A stretch of 10,896 nucleotides of DNA from Euperipatoides rowelli (GCA_003024985.2 PXIH01S0000454.1); one strand, 5' to 3'; shown: positions 1 to 7,207, numbered from the stretch's first letter. Notes: generated by a model from the sequence alone, not told the origin. Made by a program: numbers and translations.

Positions 1-450
1 AATAAATAGCTGTTATGGCTTACTTATTATTTATCTAGACTAATTTATTGTTTAAATTTTTGGCAAATTGCAATCGGGAATTTTGACTCATTTTGCTTCA
101 GAGCTCCAGCCGTATTTTGTCTAACTTGTTCTTTTGAAAGAATAAACATAAGCAGATAATGAAAAATCTAGAAAAATATGACTGTGTGAAAGGGAGATAG
201 ATTTCTTTTTTTTAAATCTTTATATTTTTGGCAAATTTCAGTCTATAGGGCTATTTTTCCTCAAGTCATTATTAATTTAAAAAAGGAAAACAAAATTCTG
301 TTTTCTTTTTAAAAAAAGTTACTTTAATCACTTTTCTTCTTCTTTAGAATCGGAATAAATGGCCTTATTTTTTTTTTCTCTAATAACTTTTTTTTTTCTT
401 CAGCGCGGCCATTCAAATTCTAATTTTAATTAAAAATTTTTTTTTTTCTC

Positions 451-516
451 GCGGCTGTTAGCTCATGCGGTCTTTCGGTGATTGCACCGAACCATCCTAT
501 GGCCAGTCCGCCCCTG
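451..516 (-). mobile_element. Probable DNA-transposon terminus (right end of an element extending left)
   Basis: This G+C-rich patch sits in very A+T-rich surroundings. Read on the minus strand it starts at 516 with CAGGGGCGGACTGGCCATAG and continues into a perfect hairpin at 474-491, with stem TTCGGTG/CACCGAA and loop ATTG. A CAGGGGCGKACTGGCCAT-like start followed by a stem-loop is, as I recall, a recurrent terminus of non-autonomous DNA elements in many animal genomes; that is family knowledge, not something shown here. I could not find the opposite end or a copy of the adjacent 8 bases (517-524, tgttcata). The left boundary is therefore unknown and may lie before position 1. Confidence 0.45.
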
Positions 517-1320
517 TGTTCATAATAATACCCCCGAGGTTCATTACAAACTTATGTAGTAAATTTAACCAAAAAGGAAAATCCTAGTGCTGTAATTTGG
601 AATTTATTTTATAAATTGTGTAAAATTTGGGCCAAGTCTCAATTTCAAGTAACTATTGAAATCAACTTTCGTGAAGATTATTATTTATTTAGATTAATTT
701 TTTGTTTTTAACAATACAAATGTCTTGAAAAATTTTAAAAAAGTTTGTTTCTTTTATACAGTAAATTAAAATCTTACATTTCAATGTATTTCCTATGAAA
801 ATTTAATACTAGATTTGAGTCGTTTGTATTTGAGCTCAACTCTGAGGCTCTGCTGTATACCTTATAATACCCTAATAGTTGAAGCTTAAAAAAACTTCTC
901 AACCCAAGCTTAAAATAATCATTAGAGCTTATTTTCTATTTTTTCTGGTAATTTATTCCAAAATGTTAAAAAAAAATATTGAAACACTGTGGTTTATTGG
1001 GTGAAACTGAATTATTCTCCAGATTACTAATTGTTAATTATGTACTGTAATTTATATACCACAAGTATATTTAATATTAGTATAATTATCATATACTGTA
1101 TTCCATATACTGTAAATGCATTCATTTTAAATTAATGTCCAATTGCTCATCACTCCATGTTCAGAAACTGAAGGGGTAAAGACCTGTAAAGTCTTTTATA
1201 GTAATTAGAATAAATCATTATTTTAATCTATATTAGTTTTTGTGTATCAGTTAAGGATATAACTCAAACTAGCCTATACATTCTAAACAATAGTTAAACC
1301 ATCCATAAAATCATCTAACC
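517..1320. other. A+T-rich intergenic sequence, no gene seen
   Basis: I see no open frame with protein-like composition, no splice-bounded exon in phase with the gene downstream and no RNA gene. The stretch contains scattered TACTGTA motifs (for example near 1041, 1093 and 1108), which recur through the whole window and may be a base-composition habit of this genome. Confidence 0.5.
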
Positions 1321-1767
1321 CAGGGATTCCCAATCTTATTGTACCCTGGCCTAGAGCACATTCTAAAATACCGGTAGGACGGCGGCACCATCTATTTTTT
1401 TTCCGTAATGACAAAAATATATGCGCAGATGTCAAAAATGTGGTAGAATCTGGATTGTATCGGCTGTATTTAGACGATTCTTTAACTATCACCACCACTA
1501 CTCGACTGCGGACGTCTCGTGCATTGCACTCAAGTTCATCCACGTCAACTTGGCACAAAAAGTGGAATTAAAATACGGTATCAATTTTATAAGAAAAAAT
1601 CTGCCTATAATTGGTTGCCTAATCACTCTCAATCTAAATCGATGAGATCCGGGCACTGTCAAGTTAACAGGGACAAGCCTTCGTTTCGTGTCCAAACAGC
1701 GGTGGGCACAACAAATTGGTCGATGGTCGCCATGGTGTGCCTGTGGGCACAGGGTTGGGAGCTCCTG
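1321..1767. mobile_element. Non-autonomous hAT-type transposon, 447 bp
   Basis: The left end reads CAGGGATTCCCAATC. The right end, read inward on the other strand, is CAGGAGCTCCCAACC. These are imperfect terminal inverted repeats of about 15 bp of the CAGGGRTTCCCAA type known from hAT elements. The bases just outside are atctaacc (1313-1320) and atctaatc (1768-1775), an 8-bp target-site duplication with one mismatch; 8 bp is the hAT signature. The element is clearly richer in G+C than its flanks. It holds several overlapping short open frames on both strands (up to 97 codons), but none shows transposase features such as a BED finger or hATC dimerisation motif. I read it as non-coding and mobilised in trans. 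Confidence 0.8.
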
Positions 1768-1908
1768 ATCTAATCTATGCTTCAGATTCATCCGACAATA
1801 TACCCTATAAAACTATTCCATTTAAAATTAAAAAAAAAACTTTCTTGAATCTAGTTTTTTTTCTTCTAAATTATTGTAACATCAAAGCTAAACATATTTA
1901 CAATGGAT

Positions 1909-2656
1909 CAAGGGTGTATTTAGGCTGGGTGTTCAGGATGTCTGGACAGCCCTAAAAATTTTAAGTTTTAAAAATCTCAACAGCCAAAAAGAAAAAAAAA
2001 AGCTTATTGAATCTGACAAAAGGGAAACAAAATGTCCATACAACCAAAAAGAAAAAAAAGCTTATCGAATCTGACAAAAAGGGAAACAGTCCATATAACC
2101 AAAAAAAAGCTTATCAAATCTGACAAAAGGCAAACAATGTCCATATAACCAAAAAGAAAAACAAGCTTACCGAATCTGACCAAAGGGAAACTGTCCATAT
2201 AACCAAAAAGAAAGAAAAAAACCTTACCAAATCTGACAAAAGGGAAACAAAAGGTCCATCAACCAAAAGAAAAAAGCTTATCGAATCTGACAAAAGGATA
2301 CAACCTAAAAGAAAAAAACTATCGAATCTGACAAAAGGGTAACAAAATGTCCATACAACAAAGAAAAAATAGCTTATCGAATCTGACAAAAGGGATACAT
2401 GTCCATACAACCAAAAATAAAAAAGCTTATCGAATCTGAAAAAAAGGGAAACAAAATGTCCATTCAACAAAAAGAAAAAGTTTATCGAATCTGACAAAAA
2501 GGGAAACAATGTCCATATAACCAAAAATAAAAAAAAGCTTATCGAATCTGACAAAAGGGAAACAAAATTTCCATATAACCAAAGAGAAGAAGAAAAAGCT
2601 TATCAAAAATATTTCACCCAGACACCCTCTAAAATAGATTTCTGGCTATGCCTCTG
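1909..2656. mobile_element. Possible transposon containing the minisatellite; ends uncertain
   Basis: The right flank of the minisatellite, read on the minus strand from 2656, begins CAGAGGCATAGCCAGAAATC. This resembles the CAGGGGCGTAGCCAG termini common among animal non-autonomous elements. The left flank at 1909 begins CAAGGGTGTATTTAGGCTGG, and its first ten bases differ from the right end only by transitions. GGGTGTYC-type sequence occurs just inside both ends. No convincing target-site duplication is visible, so the termini and the superfamily remain open. Confidence 0.35.
1983..2609. repeat. Minisatellite, about 11-12 units of 45-60 bp
   Basis: The unit reads roughly: ccatataaccaaaaagaaa, then a variable A-run, agcttatcgaatctgac, then aaaagggaaacaaaatgt. 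I count eleven copies of the core (g/a)aatctga and a final truncated copy (2598-2609) that stops after AAGCTTATCA. Most units carry AAGCTT. Units vary by A-run length, loss of the gtccat segment (near 2298) and point changes, so the array is not freshly expanded. The minus strand is open across much of it (2114-2554), giving a Phe/Ser/Leu-rich repetitive translation. That follows from units near a multiple of three and is not evidence of a gene. Confidence 0.9.
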
Positions 2657-3032
2657 TCATTGACGTTTTTCAATTACAAAGTATGAAAAAAGAATGCATG
2701 AAATTTGTCTTATGTGAAAATTGCATATTTGATTACAAATGTCTGATTTTTTGTCAGTTTTAAAGACAATTAAGGCTTGTAGTTAATCTGGGAGGAAGGG
2801 GAAATGTACGAAATCTGAATACTGTAGTAATTCCAAAGAGAGAATTTAAAAAATTGAATACATACTAACAAAAATAAAAAAAAAATTAAATACTGAATAC
2901 ATATTCAAAATAAACATAATTACAATAGTCATAAAACAGTTGATATGGGTAGGAAAAAATATATTCTCTTAGTAATGAATGATATCAATTAATTTTTTTA
3001 AATATTTTTTATTAAACTTGCACATAATTGTA
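2657..3032. other. Upstream flank of the VWC gene, no clear promoter motif
   Basis: This A+T-rich stretch precedes the candidate signal-peptide exon. If that exon is the first coding exon, the 5' UTR and core promoter should be here, but A+T richness makes any TATA-like match meaningless. An in-frame ATG at 2979 would add 18 hydrophobic residues before the preferred start at 3033. Confidence 0.3.
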
Positions 3033-3120
3033 ATGGCTGACAAACAAAAAAAATCAAGATTTTGTTTATTTTCTACCCTATTAATACTCAATCTTGCTGA
3101 ATCGCAGTGTTCAGCAAAGA
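3033..3120 (+). CDS. Candidate first coding exon: signal peptide of the VWC protein
   Basis: The ATG at 3033 opens MADKQKKSRFCLFSTLLILN followed by LAESQC. A short basic N-region, a hydrophobic core (about residues 10-22) and a small/polar stretch ending near Ser24-Cys26 resemble a cleavable signal peptide, which an extracellular VWC protein needs. Ending the exon at 3120 before GTACAA leaves one codon base, matching the phase-1 acceptor at 3693/3694 and placing the first VWC cysteine two residues after Lys29. A second phase-compatible donor follows base 3156 (GTGTAA) and would add 12 mostly Lys/Asn residues. An earlier in-frame ATG lies at 2979; 3033 is preferred because it gives the classical signal layout and has G at +4. 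The frame stays open to a stop at 3210-3212, so an unspliced 77-codon reading cannot be excluded. The exon is inferred from phase and composition only. Confidence 0.42.
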
Positions 3121-3224
3121 GTACAAATCAAAATGAAAAAAAAAATAAAATAAAATGTGTAAAATATAAAAATGTGGCGTTGAGAGCACGTTTATATTTG
3201 GCAAATATCTAAAAATTATTTTTA

Positions 3225-3634
3225 TAAATAGGAAAAAAAAATTAAAGTCCATTTAAAAGACCCTCCGTTTGAATTTGGTGTTTTATATAATACTAGTGGA
3301 AAAAACTACCTAGTGGCTAAATACATTTTAAAAGTGTATCTGACTGTTTTTGGAGTAATTGGAGTGCAAGAGTTTGCTATACAGTTGGCCATCAAACTGG
3401 AGCTCCATTTACCTTAAGTTTTTGAAAATCAACCTCAGGGCCAAGACGGTTGCAGGGAGTCCAAAATAACAGCCCGATCTTGTTTAGCAAGGTTTTCAAG
3501 TAAATCTTTTAGCGCTTGGATGAATGGTTGAGGAGTAGTATCAAACTTTTACCAATATACAGACATTTCTTCTCTTCTATAGATTTATAAAGGGCTGTAG
3601 CTTTAAACCTTACTGGAGTTAATACACTTATGTT
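3225..3634 (-). pseudogene. Decayed coding fragment, unrecognised family
   Basis: On the minus strand, protein-like sequence runs through several frames broken by stops. From 3634 a frame reads NISVLTPVRFKATALYKSIE and on to about 3560. From 3545 a second frame gives 36 codons containing FIQALKDLLENLAKQDRAV and ending DSLQPSWP at a TGA (3435-3437). A one-base shift then reads EVDFQKLKVNGAPV (to 3395). From 3392 the second frame resumes with MANCIANSCTPITPKTVRYT up to a TAG at 3306-3308. Beyond that stop it stays open to 3225, including LYKTPNSNGGSFKWTL. The balanced composition (Trp, Pro, Gln, Asp, Cys) is unlike translations of this A+T-rich DNA elsewhere. I do not recognise the family. It lies antisense inside intron 1 of the VWC gene and could be a relic of a transposon-encoded protein or an inserted gene copy. 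Confidence 0.5.
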
Positions 3635-3693
3635 TCATTTGTATTTGTAAACTCACATTTGCTATGTTTAATTTCCATTTTTTTGTTTTCTAG

Positions 3694-3858
3694 TTTGTAA
3701 AGAGGGTGCTCTTGTCTACAGTTCAAATCCATGCCAATCTTGCGTCTGTCGACAGAAGTCTATCATTTGTGAAATCAACAAATGTGAAATTAGTGAACTT
3801 TCTCCAGGTTGTCGGTATGTTGCGTTACCAGGAAAGTGTTGTCCAGATATTATGTGTG
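3694..3858 (+). CDS. VWC-domain exon 1 of an extracellular multi-VWC protein
   Basis: This exon encodes one complete von Willebrand factor type C module, a disulphide-bonded extracellular domain found in chordin-, CRIM1-, KCP-, BMPER- and tenectin-like proteins, several of which bind BMP-family ligands. It follows a pyrimidine-rich tract ending TTTTCTAG and ends before GTAATT. After two bases completing a split codon, the reading is CKEGALVYSSNPCQSCVCRQ and onward to CCPDIMC. Ten cysteines lie at module positions 1, 13, 16, 18, 25, 30, 39, 48, 49 and 54, giving the CxxCxC and CCP-x3-C hallmarks. The exon is 165 nt, with both borders in phase 1, so it is symmetrical and can be duplicated or skipped in frame. 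I infer a secreted or cell-surface protein. The exact orthologue cannot be named, since most of the gene lies outside the window. Confidence 0.9.
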
Positions 3859-4070
3859 GTAATTTTTTTTTTTTAATACAGTCTATATATGTCCCGTCTT
3901 CTTCATTGTACTGTAGTTTTATATTTTTATTTTAGTAAATTAAAAGTATTTATTGATTTTGGTACATATATAAAATAAGATTGCTAATTGACTGTGCAAT
4001 GCAATAGTACCAGCTATTTTTCCCCAGTTTCATTAAAATGTTGATAATCTTTAAAACTTCTTGTTTATAG

Positions 4071-4112
4071 CAACTCCTTCCACCCCTGAAGTTCTACACT
4101 CAACTTCCCGAG
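4071..4112 (+). CDS. Small linker exon (42 nt) between VWC modules
   Basis: The exon follows TTGTTTATAG and ends before GTCAGT, a strong donor. Joined to the single G left by the previous exon it reads ATPSTPEVLHSTSR, then passes one G on. It is rich in Ser, Thr and Pro, which suits a flexible and possibly O-glycosylated spacer between disulphide-bonded modules. The length is a multiple of three with phase 1 at both ends, so skipping it would fuse the two VWC modules in frame. Support comes from the good splice sites, the matching phase and its place between two certain exons. A short exon cannot be proved from sequence alone. Confidence 0.7.
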
Positions 4113-4480
4113 GTCAGTATACACGTCTTTAGTGTATTTCTTAGTGCTCATTTTTTTTAATATCGGTAATTTATTTTACTAAACTCTAATGTTTAATAAG
4201 CATAATTTTAAATTTCTTTTTCATTGTCTACATGTACTGTATATATACAGTTACTGCATATTGTGATGCAATATTTTTGATACTTTTAAATGAATACATT
4301 CTTGGTACAAATTTAAAACCCTTTTTTCAACCTGCAGCATTTTTTGGACCTACAAATTATTCAGTTTTTCATTTTGCAATCCCTATTTAAATTTGTAACT
4401 GCTAATAGAGGTGCTTTGATAGTTTGTAATGTTTATTAAATTCAGCAAGAATTGCATAAAAATTTACATTCTTGGAATCC
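4113..4480 (+). other. Start of intron 3, no gene seen
   Basis: This is non-coding A+T-rich intron sequence. It contains a perfect 16-bp palindrome, ACTGTATATATACAGT, at 4236-4251. This could form a small cruciform, but it is also easily reached by chance among the many TACTGTA motifs of this genome. Confidence 0.5.
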
Positions 4481-4648
4481 CTAACCCCTTAAAAAACCCA
4501 TTTCAGTATGATAGTTGATGTGTGGTGCCCAGCTAACTATGGCATAGATGGACCAAGGCTTTACAGGTATCAAAATTGCAACACTGTCTGGGCTAAGAAA
4601 TCCACACTGATCCTGGTATGTTTGTTTATCTAAAACTGAACTAGTCAT
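4481..4648 (-). other. G+C-richer small open segment, 55 codons, unknown
   Basis: A minus-strand frame runs from ATG (4646-4648) to TAG (4481-4483) and includes QDQCGFLSPDSVAILIPVK then PWSIYAIVSWAPHINYHTEM. The segment at about 4505-4618 is visibly richer in G+C than the surrounding intron. The plus strand is also open across it, with an acceptor-like cag at 4504-4506 and a GTATGT donor-like site at 4616. The phase of that putative plus exon does not fit the VWC gene. I do not recognise the translation on either strand. It may be a fragment of an interspersed repeat or of a decayed coding sequence. Confidence 0.3.
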
Positions 4649-5529
4649 CTACATAAACAATCAAAATCTGGAAACTACAAAATCTGTTTCTAATCCTTGA
4701 TTTGCCATAGTCTTTTTCTATGTTAATTTTAATATAAGCCATAACCATTCGGTGCGTAGCCATGGCAACAGTAAATGAACCAAGGTCCAGCTGAATATCA
4801 TGTAAATGAAATCACTCATTTTTTTTAATGAATAAAACTTAATTAAAAAAAAAAAAAGTAACAATAGATGCAAACTAATTTTATAATTTACAATAGGCTT
4901 CCAACTTTGAGCATTAAAAGATAAACAAATTTTAATTTCTTTTAAATTGAACATGTAATATATTTAATGTGAAAACAATATGGATCAAAACCCCTCCCCC
5001 TCATTTTATTTCCCTTTCAGAAATACTAAGTATTTAAATATTACAATTAATAATTAGCTTCTAAAATAGAGCAATAAAATATAAAAAATTTCCATGTTTT
5101 ATCAAATTAAACATCAATATGTACTGTATAATAAATTGATTGGACCTAATGTACATATAAATTATTTTTAAATTTATAATTCATCACAAAGATTATAGAG
5201 CTTCAACTATTAAAAACAAAGTTGAAATAGGTTTGTTTTTATTTTCTGTAGTGTTTGTGTTAAATTCAAATTAAGTCACACTTATAAATACATAGAAAAT
5301 TCATAATAGTAATTACATTTTCTATAGATCAGTTTGACTTGAAATAATATGGGAATAGCTGATCATTTAAAAAAACAATTTCAGAGTATGATTTACACTT
5401 AACTTGAATTTCAAATTATGACAGATTGAAATTTGAATAATGAAAAGAAATCTGAACAATTGAACATAAATATAACCATACTAAATATAATTTTTTTACT
5501 GTAACTTGTATAATCGGCTATTTTTGCTA
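4649..5529 (+). other. Intron 3, A+T-rich, no gene seen
   Basis: Apart from the X-box-like palindrome at 4756-4769, I see no coding-like frame, no phase-compatible exon and no recognisable element ends. A poor-quality minus-strand frame at 4718-4954 is low-complexity and is not supported as a gene. Confidence 0.5.
4756..4769. promoter_or_regulatory. Perfect RFX X-box consensus inside intron 3
   Basis: The 14-mer GTAGCCATGGCAAC fits the RFX-factor binding consensus GTNRCC(N0-3)RGYAAC at every position, with a 2-base spacer, and is a near-perfect inverted repeat. It sits in a short stretch of higher G+C. RFX factors regulate ciliary and other genes in animals. Whether this site is used, or belongs to a transposon remnant, cannot be told here. 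Confidence 0.3.
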
Positions 5530-5563
5530 TCTCATATTAAAGAGAAAATGTGTCCTTCTGTCT

Positions 5564-6024
5564 TTCTATACAAATCCACAAAGGCCAGGATCGTGAAATT
5601 TTACAGAAGGGCGTATTAAAACATGGCCGAGGCAACTAAAAAAAAATTGAAATCAAAATTAATTACGGTTAATTTTTAATTAATTAAAAACCGTTACAAT
5701 GCCGGGCCGCGCCATGTAGTTTCTATACAAATCGACAGTTTACAAGCATAGATTGTAAAATTTTACAAATGGGCAGTATTAAAACACTGCAGAGGCAACT
5801 AAAAAAAATTGAAATCAAAATTAATTATGGTTAATTTTTAATTAATTAAAAACCGTTACAATGCCGGGCCACGCTATGTAGTTTCTATACAAATCGACAG
5901 TTTACAAGCATAGATTGTAAAATTTTACAAATGGGCAGTATTAAAACACTGCCGAGGGAACTAAAAAAAATTGAAATCGAAATTAACCCTTAAAATGCCA
6001 GGCAACGCCGGGTACTTCAGCTAG
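5564..6024 (+). repeat. Three direct units of ~160 bp inside the Helitron-like element
   Basis: The units start with TTCTATACAAATC at 5564, 5721 and 5883. Shared blocks include GAAATTTTACA- or AAAATTTTACA-like sequence, TATTAAAACA, GAGG(C/G)AACTAAAAAAA and TTGAAATC. Units 1 and 2 also share a perfect palindrome, TTTTTAATTAATTAAAAA (5673-5690 and 5835-5852), and the tail AATGCCGGGCC, ending in TGTAG. Unit 3 lacks the palindrome and has the diverged tail AATGCCAGGCAACGCCGGGT, ending in CTAG. Units 2 and 3 resemble each other more closely than unit 1 in their first 80 bases. Confidence 0.88.
5998..6012 (+). other. Helitron 3' stem-loop
   Basis: CCAGGC AAC GCCGGG folds with pairs 5998-6012, 5999-6011 and 6001-6009 to 6003-6007, leaving one A-G mismatch at 6000/6010. 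It is followed by TACTTCAGCTAG. In this transposon class such a hairpin marks the end of rolling-circle transfer. Confidence 0.75.
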
Positions 6025-6031
6025 TATACTA

Positions 6032-6256
6032 TAAGTGAAAGATTTCATCATTTATTTGGGTAGACCTACATTTTAAAATATAAGATTGCTTGTTGTGCTT
6101 TTTAAATGATAAAAAAATGTCCCCTGGTGTGCTGCCTATCATGTTGCTATCAGATGCTTCCAGGTGTGTTGCCTCTATCAATGTCCCCACATCCCCATTT
6201 GAAATAATGTCCTCACTTTTATCTTTGGGCCTGTACTCTGCAATGAATGTATCTAG
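6032..6256 (-). other. 75-codon minus-strand open segment of protein-like composition, unknown
   Basis: A minus-strand frame without ATG opens after a stop at 6257-6259 and runs to a TAG at 6029-6031. It reads LDTFIAEYRPKDKSEDIISN, then GDVGTLIEATHLEASDSNMI, then GSTPGDIFLSFKKHN and on. The acidic/Thr/Gly-rich composition differs from random translation of the flanks, and the segment is richer in G+C. The other strand also has a 61-codon ATG frame (6090-6275). I do not recognise the family on either strand and see no convincing splice pair that would make it an exon. It abuts the Helitron 3' end. It may be a fragment of a transposon protein or of a decayed exon. Confidence 0.3.
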
Positions 6257-7207
6257 TTATACCATTGCCAAGTAGAAAGATTAAAGACATCCACAAAATG
6301 TTTTAAAACTCATTCTTTGAACATCTTAAATATAAGGATAAAAAAAAATGTGAGTGTGTAAAGAGAGGGGTTAGTGTAAATTAAGTGTATTTACTGTAAT
6401 TTGTAAAAAGGGAAGAATATTTAATTTATAAAAGGAAAATTAAAAGGTATCTTGGAATACAGATAGATAAATTAATAAAATGAAGTGTAGATTCTAAATA
6501 AAAAATATTGGCATCCTTCATAAATAATGATTTTTGAATGATTGTGTTTTCGAATAAATGTTACAAAGAATTTTCGTGTAGGCATTTAAATTACATAACT
6601 TTATAACTATGCTTTTTTTATGTTGATACAAAAACTATTATTCCTCTAAACAGCAAAATAATGGAGCTTTACACTCAAGTTTATTAAATTCCATGCAAAA
6701 TATCATAGAATATACAACTATCCGACATTTTGGATAACTATGGTTATATTCTGTCGGTACAGTATAATTTCTGAAATTTTTCTCTATGTTGTACAAGTAC
6801 TAAATTATGATGTGTGAATGATTTGGTTGTGCCATGTCAAAATGGATAGACCTTTCTCACCTTTTTTATACAGGTAATCACATATCTCCCAGAGTTTAGA
6901 GGGCTTGCATAGTAAGTGTAAGATGTGCAAATAGCATTCCTCCCCCCCCCCCCCCCCCCCTTTTCCCTTCTAGGGCATATGGAAACAAAATATCAATTTT
7001 AAATAATTGAGAATTTCAAGTCTTTAATTTTATTTTTATCAGCCATTTTAACTATTTTAAGACTAACTTTTGGTTAACTAGATTTTACAGACAATAATTT
7101 GAAACTTGGCTGAAGTGGCTTTCTACACAATGTTTCTTACCACAACTACTGCTATGTAAACTTCTCTAAAATCAGCTCAAATCTATTCCCTTTATAACGT
7201 ATTTTAG
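6257..7207 (+). other. End of intron 3, no gene seen; contains a C19 tract
   Basis: This is A+T-rich intron sequence. A pyrimidine run includes 19 consecutive C (6942-6960) followed by TTTTCCCTTCTAG, which looks like a splice acceptor. The following frame in the right phase stops after nine codons, so I do not call an exon. The genuine acceptor of the next VWC exon is at 7206-7207. Confidence 0.5.
6942..6960. repeat. C19 homopolymer tract
   Basis: Nineteen consecutive C lie within a longer pyrimidine run of about 35 bases. Such a run can adopt non-B structures (i-motif or triplex), and its length is prone to slippage and sequencing error. Confidence 0.9.

Larger units (their letters stand above)
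5530..6024 (+). mobile_element. Helitron-like non-autonomous element with ~160-bp internal tandem units, 495 bp
   Basis: The element starts TCTCATATTAAAGAG directly after an A (5529) and ends ACTTCAGCTAG directly before a T (6025). These are canonical Helitron features: a 5' TC, a 3' CTRR and insertion between A and T without duplication. A stem-loop, CCAGGC-AAC-GCCGGG (5998-6012, one mismatch), ends 12 bases before the 3' terminus, where Helitrons carry their terminator hairpin. The interior is three head-to-tail units starting at 5564, 5721 and 5883 (157, 162 and 142 bp to the end). Each begins TTCTATACAAATC and finishes with a G+C-rich tail. No Rep/helicase coding is present, so it depends on an autonomous partner. 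It lies in intron 3 of the VWC gene. Confidence 0.82.

Noticed and set aside
56-242. Repeated 15-mer around atttttggcaaatt (56-72 and 226-242)
   Set aside because: It is short, A+T-rich, diverges quickly on both sides and has no boundaries to define a repeat unit.
459-547. tRNA-derived SINE suggested by A-box-like TAGCTCATGCGG (459-470) and B-box-like GGTTCATTAC (538-547)
   Set aside because: Both boxes carry mismatches, the spacing is too long and no cloverleaf is possible. The patch is better explained as a DNA-transposon terminus with a hairpin ending at 516.
27-708. Direct repeat between about 27-55 and 680-708 as ends of an LTR-like element
   Set aside because: The similarity is in very A+T-rich low-complexity sequence. 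There are no TG..CA ends, target-site duplication, primer-binding site or coding region.
1283-1955. Several overlapping open frames of 74-97 codons on both strands
   Set aside because: Most lie in or overlap the 447-bp hAT element. They overlap one another in conflicting frames and show no transposase or other motif.
2004-2554. Minus-strand open frames of 64 and 146 codons, Phe/Ser/Leu-rich and repetitive
   Set aside because: They are translations of the minisatellite. The frame stays open because the unit length is close to a multiple of three and T-rich on that strand; there is no domain or splice context.
2979-3212. Single-exon 77-codon protein as an independent gene
   Set aside because: Its C-terminal part after about 3121 is Lys/Asn low-complexity. 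The signal-peptide part makes better sense as the first exon of the VWC gene, although this is not proved.
3396-3432. A 37-base GT..AG intron inside the minus-strand decayed coding fragment
   Set aside because: It is too short for an animal intron, and joining the ends does not restore a single open frame.
4718-4954. 78-codon minus-strand frame
   Set aside because: The sequence is low-complexity and hydrophobic owing to poly-A/T runs, it spans the X-box island by chance, and no motif is visible.
6974-7002. Exon after the acceptor-like TTTTCCCTTCTAG following the C19 tract
   Set aside because: In the phase required by the neighbouring exons it reaches a TAA within nine codons, and no donor precedes the stop.
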